From Breviolum minutum Mf 1.05b.01 (Eukaryota; Sar; Dinophyceae; Suessiales; Symbiodiniaceae), in NCBI GenBank assembly GCA_000507305.1, contig DF239018.1, positions 310,001 to 374,000 on the forward strand: a stretch of DNA of 64,000 bases, given 5' to 3'. Position numbers and translations under genes: made by a program. The notes below the pieces were generated by a model. That model did not search any database, was not told where the DNA came from, and saw only the letters and a list, made by a program, of their open reading frames with translations. Below, piece after piece: positions 55,246 through 64,000 of the stretch (within the stretch, counting starts at the first letter, position 1; each line of letters opens with the position of its first letter).

Positions 55246-56324
55246 AAGATACTCGACAACATCTCACATGACTCTCGGTGTATTCCCATTTACATTTTAC
55301 GAGTCTTTATGGATGTGTGTGCGTGTATGTTTCATGTCCGCCTGTCCGACCCAGCTGTCCATGCAGTTTTGTCGCCATACAAATTGCAGTCATAAGATGT
55401 CATTAGATTAATTTGCAATGGTCCCTTGGAAAAAAAACGTGAACCAGATGCCAAATTGTGATGCTTTCCATTTTTTTCATTGACACAGCAAGTGGGCTCC
55501 ATCAATTTTGTTTCGGCCATGGAAATGCACGATGGTGGCATCAATGGCGGAGGACTTCTTTCAGTGCCTTGAATCCTAAGTTGGGTCTAGCTGCCCATTC
55601 CCCTGTTGCACTTATTTGGACACAGTATAACTTCATATCTCGCGACTCATGGCCCATGACTCCTGACTGACAAATCTTGTTTCTTCAAATACACGACTCA
55701 TGACAGGTTACAGACACAGTGTGATGCATTCTGTATCAAAATTATTTTTTCAAAATAAATCAATATAGTATGACTACAGTCATAGAGTCGTGCACTTTAA
55801 TATGCATAAAATGTAAAAGAATGTCAAATGAGTCAAATGAGTTCTGAAATATTGTGATCATTGAAGTACAAAATTTTACCATTACCCATCCGTTCGGGGC
55901 AGGCCCCTCTCATGATCATACTAAGTTACTAAGTCTTATCCTTTCCATTTCTTACCTGAGGCATTGATCAACGATGCATCAGATGAAGCTCCAGCAAAAA
56001 AGAGAGCCTTGGCGTACATGTAGCTACATTTTTCAGCCTAATTGCAGCATAATGTAGGAGGACAAGGAAGGGGTACTCACAACAGGTTCTGTTTTCATCT
56101 CATTGCTTTAAATTGCTATGATCCAAGGACGGAGGTCAGGGCTGTCTTTATTTCCATCTGAATGGGGTCCCCGGCATCTCGTCGTGCAATCATTTTTTGG
56201 AAAACAGCACTTTAATTCACTTTAATTCACTTGACTTTACCTGGAAAAATGAAACAAAACTTATTAAAGAAACGGGATTTTTCTACAATCCTTAATGCGA
56301 AATCCTTTTGAACTTATTTGAGTT

Positions 56325-56500
56325 ATAAGAAGGGGGTGGCCGCACAGAGGTACTTGGATTCCTTCGGGTTCAGCCGCGAGAAGATATGTTCCCAGCTTCC
56401 AACGTTTCTCAACAGCATTGGCAGGGGGTGGCTCTTTGACAAGATGTTTCGTCCTCTAATCACCTTTGCCCGGGCCATTCCACCGATGAAGCATTTTGGT
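56325..56500 (+). CDS. Exon, unknown protein
   Basis: The plus frame reads KKGVAAQRYLDSFGFSREKI, CSQLPTFLNSIGRGWLFDKM and FRPLITFARAIPPMKHF, followed by a GTTTCA donor. Protein-like, basic and aromatic; no family. It probably joins 56725-56897. Confidence 0.45.
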
Positions 56501-56724
56501 TTCAGATGTTTCAGCGTGGAGTACAATCACACTTGCATTCTGGATCATCAACCAAAAATTTCGCAGTGCAGTTCGATTCAACATCCTTCATCTTTGTTTA
56601 GTTCGAAATCAATTCGAAAACGCTTTCACAAAAAGCAATCCATCCAGAAAGTACCTAATTAGTAAGGATTTTGGAAGCCACCAGAGCAACAAGGGATTGT
56701 GTTGGCGTTGACATAGGATCATAG

Positions 56725-56897
56725 GAGTGCTGCAGTGTGCCACCATTGTAGAACGCTGGGCCGCCATGCAGAGAGTTCCCCAATCAGTGCTGGGCAAGTT
56801 TGAGAATGGAGAGTTGAAGGTGTCACTGGTTGTGGGGAACCAAAGGTTTCTGGTCCCTGTCTTGCTGGAGGAGCCACAGCCGAGAAAATACCGCAAG
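56725..56897 (+). CDS. Exon, unknown protein
   Basis: After an ATCATAG acceptor the frame reads VLQCATIVERWAAMQRVPQS, VLGKFENGELKVSLVVGNQR and FLVPVLLEEPQPRKYRK, ending at a GTGACC donor. Beta-strand-rich middle. Likely continues the 56325-56500 exon. Confidence 0.55.
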
Positions 56898-57254
56898 GTG
56901 ACCATGCAGGCCGGGCTTGGTCGAATGGTTGTACAAGGGTCTCCATTTTACTTACATGGACCGTTGGAAATTTGTTTCTTCGCAGATATTGTTTTGGATA
57001 CAGGTTTGCCAGTCTACCCCCATGAACCTATTATCATTCAAGCACAAAACAAAGCTGAGCTATGTTATGTTAATTACGGTAACCACAGCCGACAACATGA
57101 TCGAGTTTATGATTCTGATACCGCGGCCATTAGATTCTTTCAATACATTCAAACACTCCGATTTGTTCCAGCTTCTGAAGTTTGACAGAAGTGAAATGTC
57201 AACAAGTGAAATGTTACCATATGTAGCTTAACTTGGCCATAAAGCAAAGATTGT

Positions 57255-57800
57255 TACTGCAGCTGCCCCTCGAAGGACGTGAATGCTTTGCAAGCTACTA
57301 CTTCAGTGCAGAGCCTTGTCTCACAGGAGCAACCCTCACAGAGCCAGCCAATACATATCCCAAAGGTGGTGGGGCCCAGAATTCCAAGGCCGATTGTTCC
57401 AGCAGTGGCAAAGGCGCCAGCAGCACAGGTGGCAGAGGCGCCAGCACAGGTGGCAGAGGCGCCAGCAGAGGTGGCAGAGGCGGTAGCAGCACAGGTGGCA
57501 AAGGCGCCACCACCACAGGTGGCAAAGGCGCCAGTGGCACAGGTGGATCAGGTGGTAGATAGTGATCCGCCGCCACAAGTGTTTGCGAAGCATTTGGAAC
57601 CGAAAAGGAGGCCTCGACCACCTTCACCACCGTACGCGCCGACGGTAGCGAAAAGTTCGGTTCTGAAGCCGAAGAAGCCTCAACCACCAGGCTACCCGCC
57701 GCCACCAGAATTGCTTCAGGATGAGCTCGAAGAGATTGTGGAGGAGGTGGCGCCATGCAAGCCCGAGGCCAAGGCCAAGTCAAACAAGCATCTAGACTAA
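57255..57800 (+). CDS. Pro/Ala-rich exon with coding minisatellite
   Basis: After a TACTGCAG acceptor the frame reads NALQATTSVQSLVSQEQPSQ and RIPRPIVPAVAKAPAAQVAE. An array of A-P-x-Q-V-A-E/K units follows (about 57405-57550), encoded by 15-18-bp repeats of GGCGCCAGCACAGGTGGC type. It ends with a Pro-rich stretch (KRRPRPPSPPYAP), an acidic helix (LLQDELEEIVEEV), a basic tail and a stop at 57798-57800. The other two frames also stay open because of the repeat, but only this one continues into ordinary sequence. Confidence 0.55.
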   Translation, partial: YCSCPSKDVNALQATTSVQSLVSQEQPSQSQPIHIPKVVGPRIPRPIVPAVAKAPAAQVAEAPAQVAEAPAEVAEAVAAQVAKAPPPQVAKAPVAQVDQVVDSDPPPQVFAKHLEPKRRPRPPSPPYAPTVAKSSVLKPKKPQPPGYPPPPELLQDELEEIVEEVAPCKPEAKAKSNKHLD

Positions 57801-58532
57801 ATAGTGAAGTGAAGTCGCTTAATTTGATTTTGACTTTTGTGCCCCATCTTTTCACTTTCCCTGCCAAAATTCTGAATACTGAATATTAGATTATATTGTT
57901 GGATTTCAACATTGAGGAGTTTCATTTACAGTTTCATTTAGTTTCGCATTCCTAACAACAAGTTCACTGGCCTTGGGTCATAATAGGCAAAAAGTTTATT
58001 TTACCAACAAGACAAGTGGTCAAGACCCAAGATACTACTCACCATCAGATGTCGAGAGTGACATCTTATTACCAGCCTAGTATTAAGCTAAGTATTGTAA
58101 TTTTCATTTGTGGGCGATGGCATTTTTCATGACATGGTTGACCTTAAACACTGACAACCAGTATATCATTACTTTTTAATGACTTTTTTAAATTATGACT
58201 CACTCCTGACTATTTCCGATTTGAATTAAGCAAATAATGATTCTGCTTCATGGTTCATGACTTCATGACTTACAACTTACAACTACTTACAACTTATACT
58301 TTGATTTCATAACCTTGTATTTTGAAATATCAACTCGAAATAGTCAGATTCGTTTTAGGGGAGGGCAAACATACAAATAATAACTACTCACGGCTCAATA
58401 TGCACGATTCGGATTCTGATCATAATTCCGAAAGTGCTTGGTTATGGTATCAGTTGCTGTCATCTTAATCCATGCGACTTCGTCAAGTTAGTGGTTCGCT
58501 CATGTTCCACGTTGCGTTGCCTTGCTACATGA

Positions 58533-58921
58533 TAAGGACTGGTGTGACCTCTGGGACAGCCAAATCGAAGTCTTCTTCACCGCCACCACCAAAGGCCAAC
58601 AAGGGAAAGGGGGCGACGGCACTGCCGGCACCGCGGCCAGTTGGCAGGATTGACCAGGTCAACAATGATGATTCATGGGGCGATTGGTGCAGCACGGGAA
58701 AGAGACTGACTGACGCGGACAACGATGCGTCATGGGGCAGTTGGGGCAGCAGGGGCACTTCGAACACTTGGCCTTCAGCGAGTGATGGAGGCTCGTATGA
58801 CTATGACAACGGCAACTGGAGCATCTCTACGAAGCAGGAGGGCAAGCGCAACATCCCTGACAAGACTTGGGTGGACCGTGACTGGCAGTGGCCTGATCAG
58901 TATGGCTCTCGCAGGCACTGA
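58533..58921 (+). CDS. Terminal exon, Trp-Gly-rich low-complexity protein
   Basis: The frame reads AKSKSSSPPPPKANKGKGAT, then QVNNDDSWGDWCSTGK and DNDASWGSWGSRGTSNTW. A Tyr/Asp/Asn-rich segment follows, then NIPDKTWVDRDWQWPDQYGS and a TGA at 58919-58921. SWGDW and SWGSWG repeats are typical of disordered protein-interaction tails. It may be the last exon of the plus-strand gene that begins near 56.3 kb. Confidence 0.5.
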
Positions 58922-59823
58922 TGTGGTTAGTTTCTTCCATGATACCAATGGCAGGTACGAAAAAGTTCGAATTGATACTCCGTGCGCTATGGGTACTACA
59001 TGGCATTTGAAGTTAGTTTGACTTGTTAACGCAAACCATTTGAAACTACATGATTTATTTTGTGTTTTCTTTAAACTCTTATGATCTCTTATGTCAAACC
59101 CTAAAACACCATTGTTTTTACATCGCCAAAATACCATGTCACATTCAAATCAGGTGGCAAAATTATTTCACACATCATTCCTACAAGCTTTACTTTGAAG
59201 ATGATCTAGGATCCACCCTCCCCACAACTGCCCATCCATGAAGTATCAATTGCTTCACAGATTTCGCAGTGTCAGCCTTTCAACAAATCAACGGACAACT
59301 CCGGAAAGGTCTTTAAAAACAACGTGCTGTGGAAGACTAGCTGCCTCTTCTCCTTTTCGCACGTAGTCATCCTTTTAGCATGTAGTCAGCTAAGTAGCTG
59401 TAGCAAATTATTTGAACATTTTGTTTTTTAAGTTCCTTTGTCCGTCCAAAGTCCCTAGTAATTAGCAGTGACATGAAAGATAAAAGTTACTTGGCGTTGA
59501 ATTCAGGTAGTTAAGCCTAAAAACTCAGTGGTGCACAATGACAAAGACAACAGACAATATAACTTAACTATAACTTCAGTAACTTCAGTATCAGGCCAAC
59601 ATTATTGATGACACCGAGAATTTAATCAATTGATTTAAAATGATTCAAGAATCATTGAAGATGCTGCGCTGTTGAATTTGCAAAATAAGATCTTTGGCCT
59701 TCATTTCCCAGTGGTTGAACTACAGGGGTTTGATTTAGTTCGATTGAATATCCTTTTGGTGTAATCGGGTTTGTAAATGACTGTATGTTTCTTGGGTTTG
59801 GGGCAAAGGGGGAGACAACTCAC

Positions 59824-59936
59824 GTAGCATCCGATCATGGCATGGCAGCCTGCATGATTTGAACTAGAGTTCCGTGTCCTCGCCCCCAGGTTGGTTTGCT
59901 GGGGTGCTTGCGAGGGGGCTGGAACTCTGGCGTACA
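59824..59936 (-). CDS. Short exon, unknown
   Basis: Between a CGCCAG acceptor and a GTGAGT donor the minus frame reads VPAPSQAPQQTNLGARTRNS then SSNHAGCHAMIGCY. Consensus splice sites support it. Confidence 0.4.
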
Positions 59937-60129
59937 TAATGCACCTTGGTTTTGCACCATTTTTTGACTTGCAACAGCACTAGTTCAATAAGTCACCAAG
60001 CGGAGGCAGGGTGATTGCAGGTGTTGCAAAATGTTGATGTTTTCATGCTATGGCTATGTTGGCCAAGGTGTGTCATTGGTGTTTCCATGACCGGATTTGC
60101 ATCCTAAGGAAAACGGTTTCTATGCTCAC

Positions 60130-60319
60130 AGGCGTCCAGCATCGCTTGCAGTTCTCTTCAGAAATAGATTCTGCTAGCCGAGAATGGTGCTTGCGCCATG
60201 GCGAATGTGCCTTGTCAAGAGAAGGGTTCTGGATATCCAAATCTGTTTCTGCCATCATTTGATGCAGACTAGGTGATGGCCGACCTTCTGTATCTGTATC
60301 TACTTCGCTCCAATTCAAA
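60130..60319 (-). CDS. Exon, unknown
   Basis: Between a CCCTGAG acceptor and a GTGAGC donor the minus frame reads LNWSEVDTDTEGRPSPSLHQ, MMAETDLDIQNPSLDKAHSP and WRKHHSRLAESISEENCKRC. Polar and Ser/Asp-rich. The plus strand is also open here but lacks matching splice sites. Confidence 0.45.
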
Positions 60320-60547
60320 CTCAGGGCACATGTCCCTTATAGCCATTAGCATTGTGTACATTCCAATTACTCAGATTACAGTTTTAAATCAATACTTAGT
60401 ACTTAGTAGTACTTAGTATTTTTAGTGTGCAGATTTTTTATTTCTTCACATGTGTTGTGTCAGTGTTGATCAGTAAGCAATGATTGCTGCTCAATGATTA
60501 ATGAATAAGATGTCTGGTGTAATGTAACAAACGTATTTTGATTCTGA

Positions 60548-60844
60548 CTATGATTCATGATTCACGATTCCACTGTGATTATAAGAGTTCTTGTGCCGTC
60601 CCTGCCTAACTAATCTGATTACCCAGCTGCACTCGATCACAAAACCAGCAAGTCCGTTTTGCAGGGGATCATTTCTTTTCGGACGTTGATGATGATGAGA
60701 AAGGCGGTTTTTGCCATGTGTGTGAACTGGACCATCCAGTCGACTTGGCATGGGAAACTGATGCTTGACTTGAAATATTTCTGGGACAGTTGCTCCTTTT
60801 GTGGGTCGCAAAAATCTAGCCTTGACTGACTTTGTACATGTCAT
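60548..60844 (-). CDS. Exon, unknown
   Basis: The minus frame reads CTKSVKARFLRPTKGATVPE, IFQVKHQFPMPSRLDGPVHT and HGKNRLSHHHQRPKRNDPLQ, with a stop at 60548. Basic and His-rich. A GT donor earlier in the frame is possible. Confidence 0.4.
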   Translation of the reverse strand: MTCTKSVKARFLRPTKGATVPEIFQVKHQFPMPSRLDGPVHTHGKNRLSHHHQRPKRNDPLQNGLAGFVIECSWVIRLVRQGRHKNSYNHSGIVNHES

Positions 60845-60880
60845 TCATTTTGTTCAAATCGAATCAAACCGAAGATTTAC

Positions 60881-60985
60881 ATGCAGTGTTCCAAGGATAT
60901 CGCACTGTTGGGCATACCATGCCCACTTTTCTCCAATCTGAACATGCTCCGCAAAAGTCCCACTTTCAACCCAGCCGATCAGTGA
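60881..60985 (-). CDS. Exon, unknown
   Basis: Between a CATTCAAG acceptor and a GTAAAT donor the minus frame reads SLIGWVESGTFAEHVQIGEK then WAWYAQQCDILGTLH. Strongly protein-like (Trp-rich, no low complexity). Upstream of 60548-60844 on the same strand. Confidence 0.5.
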
Positions 60986-61129
60986 CTTGAATGAGTTTTG
61001 TTTATTCCAGAGTTTCATTGCGCAATATTGGTTTGAAGTGCCCCCGTGCACCCGGACTATTTTTCCTCATGACTCATGATTCAATGTGGTTCAGTCACAT
61101 CACATTTGACCTGATTGCATTTTAACAGG

Positions 61130-61333
61130 CTCAAGGCCCAACACCCTTTGAGGCAACCCCGCAACTAAGGCCAGCTTTCCGCACGATTAGATCATGCTTG
61201 AGGAAACTTCGACGAAGAAACCCGAAGAGCTTTGTGATTGAAGAAGTGTTCCAGCAGCAAACATGCAACATGGACCGGGTGCGGGTGCAGGAAACAGATT
61301 TATCGGGATTGTTACTGATTGCGTCTTTCATGG
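61130..61333 (+). CDS. Exon, unknown
   Basis: Between a TTTTAACAG acceptor and a GTTTGA donor the plus frame reads AQGPTPFEATPQLRPAFRTI, RSCLRKLRRRNPKSFVIEEV and FQQQTCNMDRVRVQETDLSG. Basic middle. It diverges from the minus-strand exon at 60881-60985, so a strand switch lies near 61.0-61.1 kb. Confidence 0.5.
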
Positions 61334-61578
61334 GTTTGAGTCAGTTTCATGATCATTGTTTTCTTTGTAGGGCGGGGCATCATCATCATCAATGAATACA
61401 AATAATGCAACTCAATTACTGAGCGACGAACAAGTGATCCTTTGCCTTGGTACCTAGACTGAGACCACTAGACTATATCACTTGAAGCAGAGATGTTATT
61501 TGACTCTTGCCAACTTTGACACTTTCCAGTTTTCATTTTTTGAATCAGTCATTTTTTGCTCTTTGATCTTTGATCTAG

Positions 61579-61655
61579 ATGGACACTGGACCATTCGTAT
61601 CAGCACATCGAACACATCGTCATATCAAAAACCATCCTGGGTCACATCTCATCAG
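61579..61655 (+). CDS. Short exon, unknown
   Basis: Between a TGATCTAG acceptor and a CAG/GTATTT donor the frame reads GHWTIRISTSNTSSYQKPSW then VTSHQ. Follows 61130-61333. Confidence 0.4.
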
Positions 61656-62469
61656 GTATTTTATTTTCATGTATTTTGCAAATTGCAGCTAACTGTTTGC
61701 CTTCATTTTTTTGAGTTTATTGAATAATATATAATATAAGTTTATTGTTAAAACAAGGTTCAATCGGTATAATGTATCGAGTCGACTCACACTGGTGCAA
61801 CCGCTGAAAATTAGGTGGCTTCAATCCTTCAAGCTTTCAAAGAGCCGTTGCAGATGGGAGACACACTTTGCAAGGTAGCTTGGCTCAGGCGATTTTGTGA
61901 TAGTCGGTCGTGTCTACCGACACAAGCCGTTTAAATGTCAGGGTCCAAGGCTAAAGCGTGATAAGACTGTTTGGGTACATGGTGTGGGCCATGAATTAGA
62001 TCAGATTTTTCACTAATTCTTAAAGGGGTAAACGGCAAATTTCAAGAATCCCTGATCAGGTCGGTAGGGTCGGTAGGGTGATGTTGACTGTGATGTTGTT
62101 AGTAGTTGGGTTTAAATGAATGAATGAACATTTGCTTTTTCTTCGCATCTTCAGATGTGTCAGTGTTAGTGTCAAGATCAGCCCATTCTTTGCAAATACC
62201 CTGAACAATATGACAGATTCCTTCTCAGAAGAGTGTCCTGGAATAGTAAGCCACCAACACCAACCAACAAGCAAACATTGGCTTTATTAAATTAATGTAA
62301 AATTAATAAGACGATAACTCCGACTCCTATAAATGAACAGTGCAAGTACTTAAGAATCCAACATACAACAAGAATGTTTGAATGTCCAACTGAAGCACTG
62401 ACTAAGATACTACGTGTAGTTTATGCTCAAACCGCCCACTGGGCTCAGTGATGTTTTCATTTTATTTAG

Positions 62470-62937
62470 AAGATGGAATTGGCTCTGGAGGTTCGCCAAG
62501 ATGATGATGCAATTCATCAACCTTTGAAAGATGAGGATCCCCAGCCTAAGAAGAAAAGCAGAAGCGGTAAACCAGGTTGGGCAAAGTTCAATCGAGACCG
62601 AGCCGAAAAGAAACGTTTGGAGGTCGAAAGATTGGAAATTTTGAAAAAAAAGAAGATGGAGGCCATTCCAACTCATAGAGTTCATGGGAAGCAAACTGTT
62701 GGATCTGCTCGTCCTTCCAGCAGATCCATTAACCACAATGTGGTTCGGTTGGATGAAGATTGGAGATATACCAAAGTGGATGCTGCTACACAAACAGAAG
62801 TAACAGAACATGTTGCTGAAGGCAGTGGATCCAAGCCCAGCATCACTGCTACTTCTACTTCTACCGCTACCTACCTGAAGGCAATCGCGGCATCCAATGT
62901 ATACCTTCGACATGGTCCTTCAAGCTTCATCGCTTAA
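62470..62937 (+). CDS. Terminal exon, basic coiled-coil-like protein
   Basis: After a TTTATTTAG acceptor the frame reads MELALEVRQDDDAIHQPLKD, then EDPQPKKKSRSGKPGWAKFN, a charged helix (RAEKKRLEVERLEILKKKKM) and HRVHGKQTVGSARPSSRSIN. A Ser/Thr-rich tail ends in SSFIA and a TAA. The basic clusters suggest nuclear localisation. No family recognised. It is the last coding segment of the plus-strand group. Confidence 0.6.
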   Translation, partial: KMELALEVRQDDDAIHQPLKDEDPQPKKKSRSGKPGWAKFNRDRAEKKRLEVERLEILKKKKMEAIPTHRVHGKQTVGSARPSSRSINHNVVRLDEDWRYTKVDAATQTEVTEHVAEGSGSKPSITATSTSTATYLKAIAASNVYLRHGPSSFIA

Positions 62938-63095
62938 ACTGTATACCTTCCACATGGTCCTTCAAGCTTCCACGCATGCAGACTGCATGCATGTATAGCA
63001 AAAGCCTACGGCGCACCAAACCAACAACGAGTGTGTGGTCGAAAAAGTGCAGGGAAGATACAGTGCAGGGAAGATGGCCTTACTTATCCTTACCT

Positions 63096-63295
63096 TCTTG
63101 GTGGCTCATGGTACTTAGTATCTTACTATAAGTTGGGTTTTAAGTTAAAGGTTAAGTTATAACATCTATAGTCTATAGTAGTCTACAGTCTAGTCTGTAA
63201 TTAACCATGTAAGTTGGTTGATAAGTCCCCCAAACCTAGGGTAGTTATAACCCAACTTACTAACTAGTTACTAACTACCATGAGCCACTAAGTAG
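63096..63295. repeat. MITE-like element, GTGGCTCATGG family, copy 2
   Basis: The left end GTGGCTCATGGTACTTAGTA (63101) and the right end (to 63288) are inverted repeats of about 39 bp with a few mismatches. The inner arms carry AAGTTGGGTT and AACCCAACTT. Related to 8358-8507. Confidence 0.6.
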
Positions 63296-63299
63296 ATAT

Positions 63300-63665
63300 C
63301 CTTAGATGCCCTAGGTTTCGGCAGCTTTCCCGGGAAATGTTTCAATCTAGGTATTGGATTTTGGACATCCTTTTCTTTAGAGATTCTTGAAGAAATCTAA
63401 TATCATATTTATCAAGAAACTTTGTGCAACATTGCGCTCTCAGTTGCGCGCTCGTGGTAATTTATGCGCTCTCAGGTGCGCGCTCCTAGTAATCTATGTT
63501 ATTTTTATGCGCTCTCAGTTGCGCGCTTGTGGTAATCTATGCGCTCTCAGGTGCGCGCTCGTGGTAATCTACATCAGCGTTTATGCGCTCTCAGGTGCGC
63601 GCTCGTGGTAATTTACATCAGTGTTTATACGCTCTCAGTTGCGTGCTCGTAGAATTACACTAGAT
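63300..63665 (+). repeat. GCGCTC minisatellite with leader, copy 2
   Basis: Same leader (CTTAGATGCCCTAGGTTTCG, AAGAAACTTTGTGCAAC) and GCGCTCTCAGKTGCGCGCTC units as at 54820-55245, in the same orientation. It ends with the shared TAGAATTACACTAGATATCT. Confidence 0.85.
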
Positions 63666-64000
63666 ATCTTATACATAACATATACTAAAAACACAACATA
63701 ACATATAGTAAAAAGGGTCGGTTAATGACATGTTGGTGACCTGTTGGTGTGTCAAAGGTTGATGCATTGTTTTTTTGAAACAATCACACTCAGGAACTCA
63801 GACTTAGACCTGCATAAATAAGAAAGTTGAGACTCAAGTGCTGAATCTGCATTGACACTCGGACTTACAAGTAGCGTCTCATCTCCCAAACCAAGATTTG
63901 ACCCAGTGGAATGTAGGTTTCGGTCCATGGAAAAATCACAACGTGGACAAATCAGTGTGGAACATGCTCTTTGGTACTGGATTGTTTTTTGGGACCTGAC
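63666..64000. other. No feature seen
   Basis: AT-rich start (ACATAACATATA repeats), then ordinary sequence. No exon or repeat family can be supported. Confidence 0.5.

Noticed and set aside
57298-57867. 189-aa minus-strand frame
   Set aside because: It is the complement of the plus-strand minisatellite exon and consists mainly of Pro/Leu repeats.
62410-62913. 167-aa minus-strand frame
   Set aside because: It is the shadow of the plus-strand terminal exon, which has a proper acceptor and basic coiled-coil character.
54820-63665. LTR retrotransposon with the GCGCTC repeats as LTRs
   Set aside because: No reverse transcriptase or integrase lies between them, the internal exons are on both strands, and the repeats are minisatellites.

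Overview
The window is nuclear DNA of a dinoflagellate. The clearest evidence is a copy of the 22-nt dinoflagellate spliced leader (CCGTAGCCATTTTGGCTCAA plus AG) at 45756-45777, directly upstream of a decayed retrotransposon ORF. Long introns, many short exons, genes grouped by strand, and a mix of GT, GC and possibly GA splice donors fit this assignment. No rRNA, tRNA or CRISPR was seen. Most coding calls are exons recognised by protein-like reading frame plus splice signals; complete gene models would need RNA data.

The main structure is one segment, 11502-39955 (28,454 bp, including a 90-base assembly gap). It is bounded by 90-bp perfect terminal inverted repeats and flanked on both sides by the direct repeat GATTA. 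Removing the segment and one GATTA leaves a site that matches an interspersed repeat seen intact elsewhere in the window. I interpret it as a giant terminal-inverted-repeat DNA transposon carrying a cargo of intron-containing genes. Every coding call inside it is on the minus strand. From right to left the cargo is: a 308-aa protein; a C5-cytosine DNA methyltransferase with recognisable motifs I, IV, VI, VIII and X spread over several exons; an unknown multi-exon gene (30.6-33.1 kb); a tandem array of near-identical short exons with an intronless ORF containing a DNRRL motif (25.4-30.6 kb); small charged or Ser/Pro-rich genes (19-27 kb); a large unknown multi-exon gene (13.4-17.8 kb); and an intronless 195-aa protein next to the left terminus. 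A GAGCAGGATTGAGC-type motif is in both termini, next to the right terminus, and in a 0.7-kb array in the middle. No known transposase was recognised.

The flanks of the element (1-11.5 kb and 40-54 kb) look different. They are gene-poor, carry homopolymer runs and several foldback/MITE-like repeat families, and have plus-strand exons, including ankyrin-repeat exons at 44.7, 45.6, 51.4, 52.3 and 53.3 kb. The spliced-leader-tagged retrotransposon (45.76-49.7 kb) lies between two groups of these ankyrin exons. From about 54.15 kb the sequence changes again, to AT-rich repeats and two direct copies of a GCGCTC minisatellite (54.9 and 63.4 kb). These bracket plus-strand exons (56.3-58.9 and 61.1-62.9 kb) and minus-strand exons (59.8-61.0 kb).
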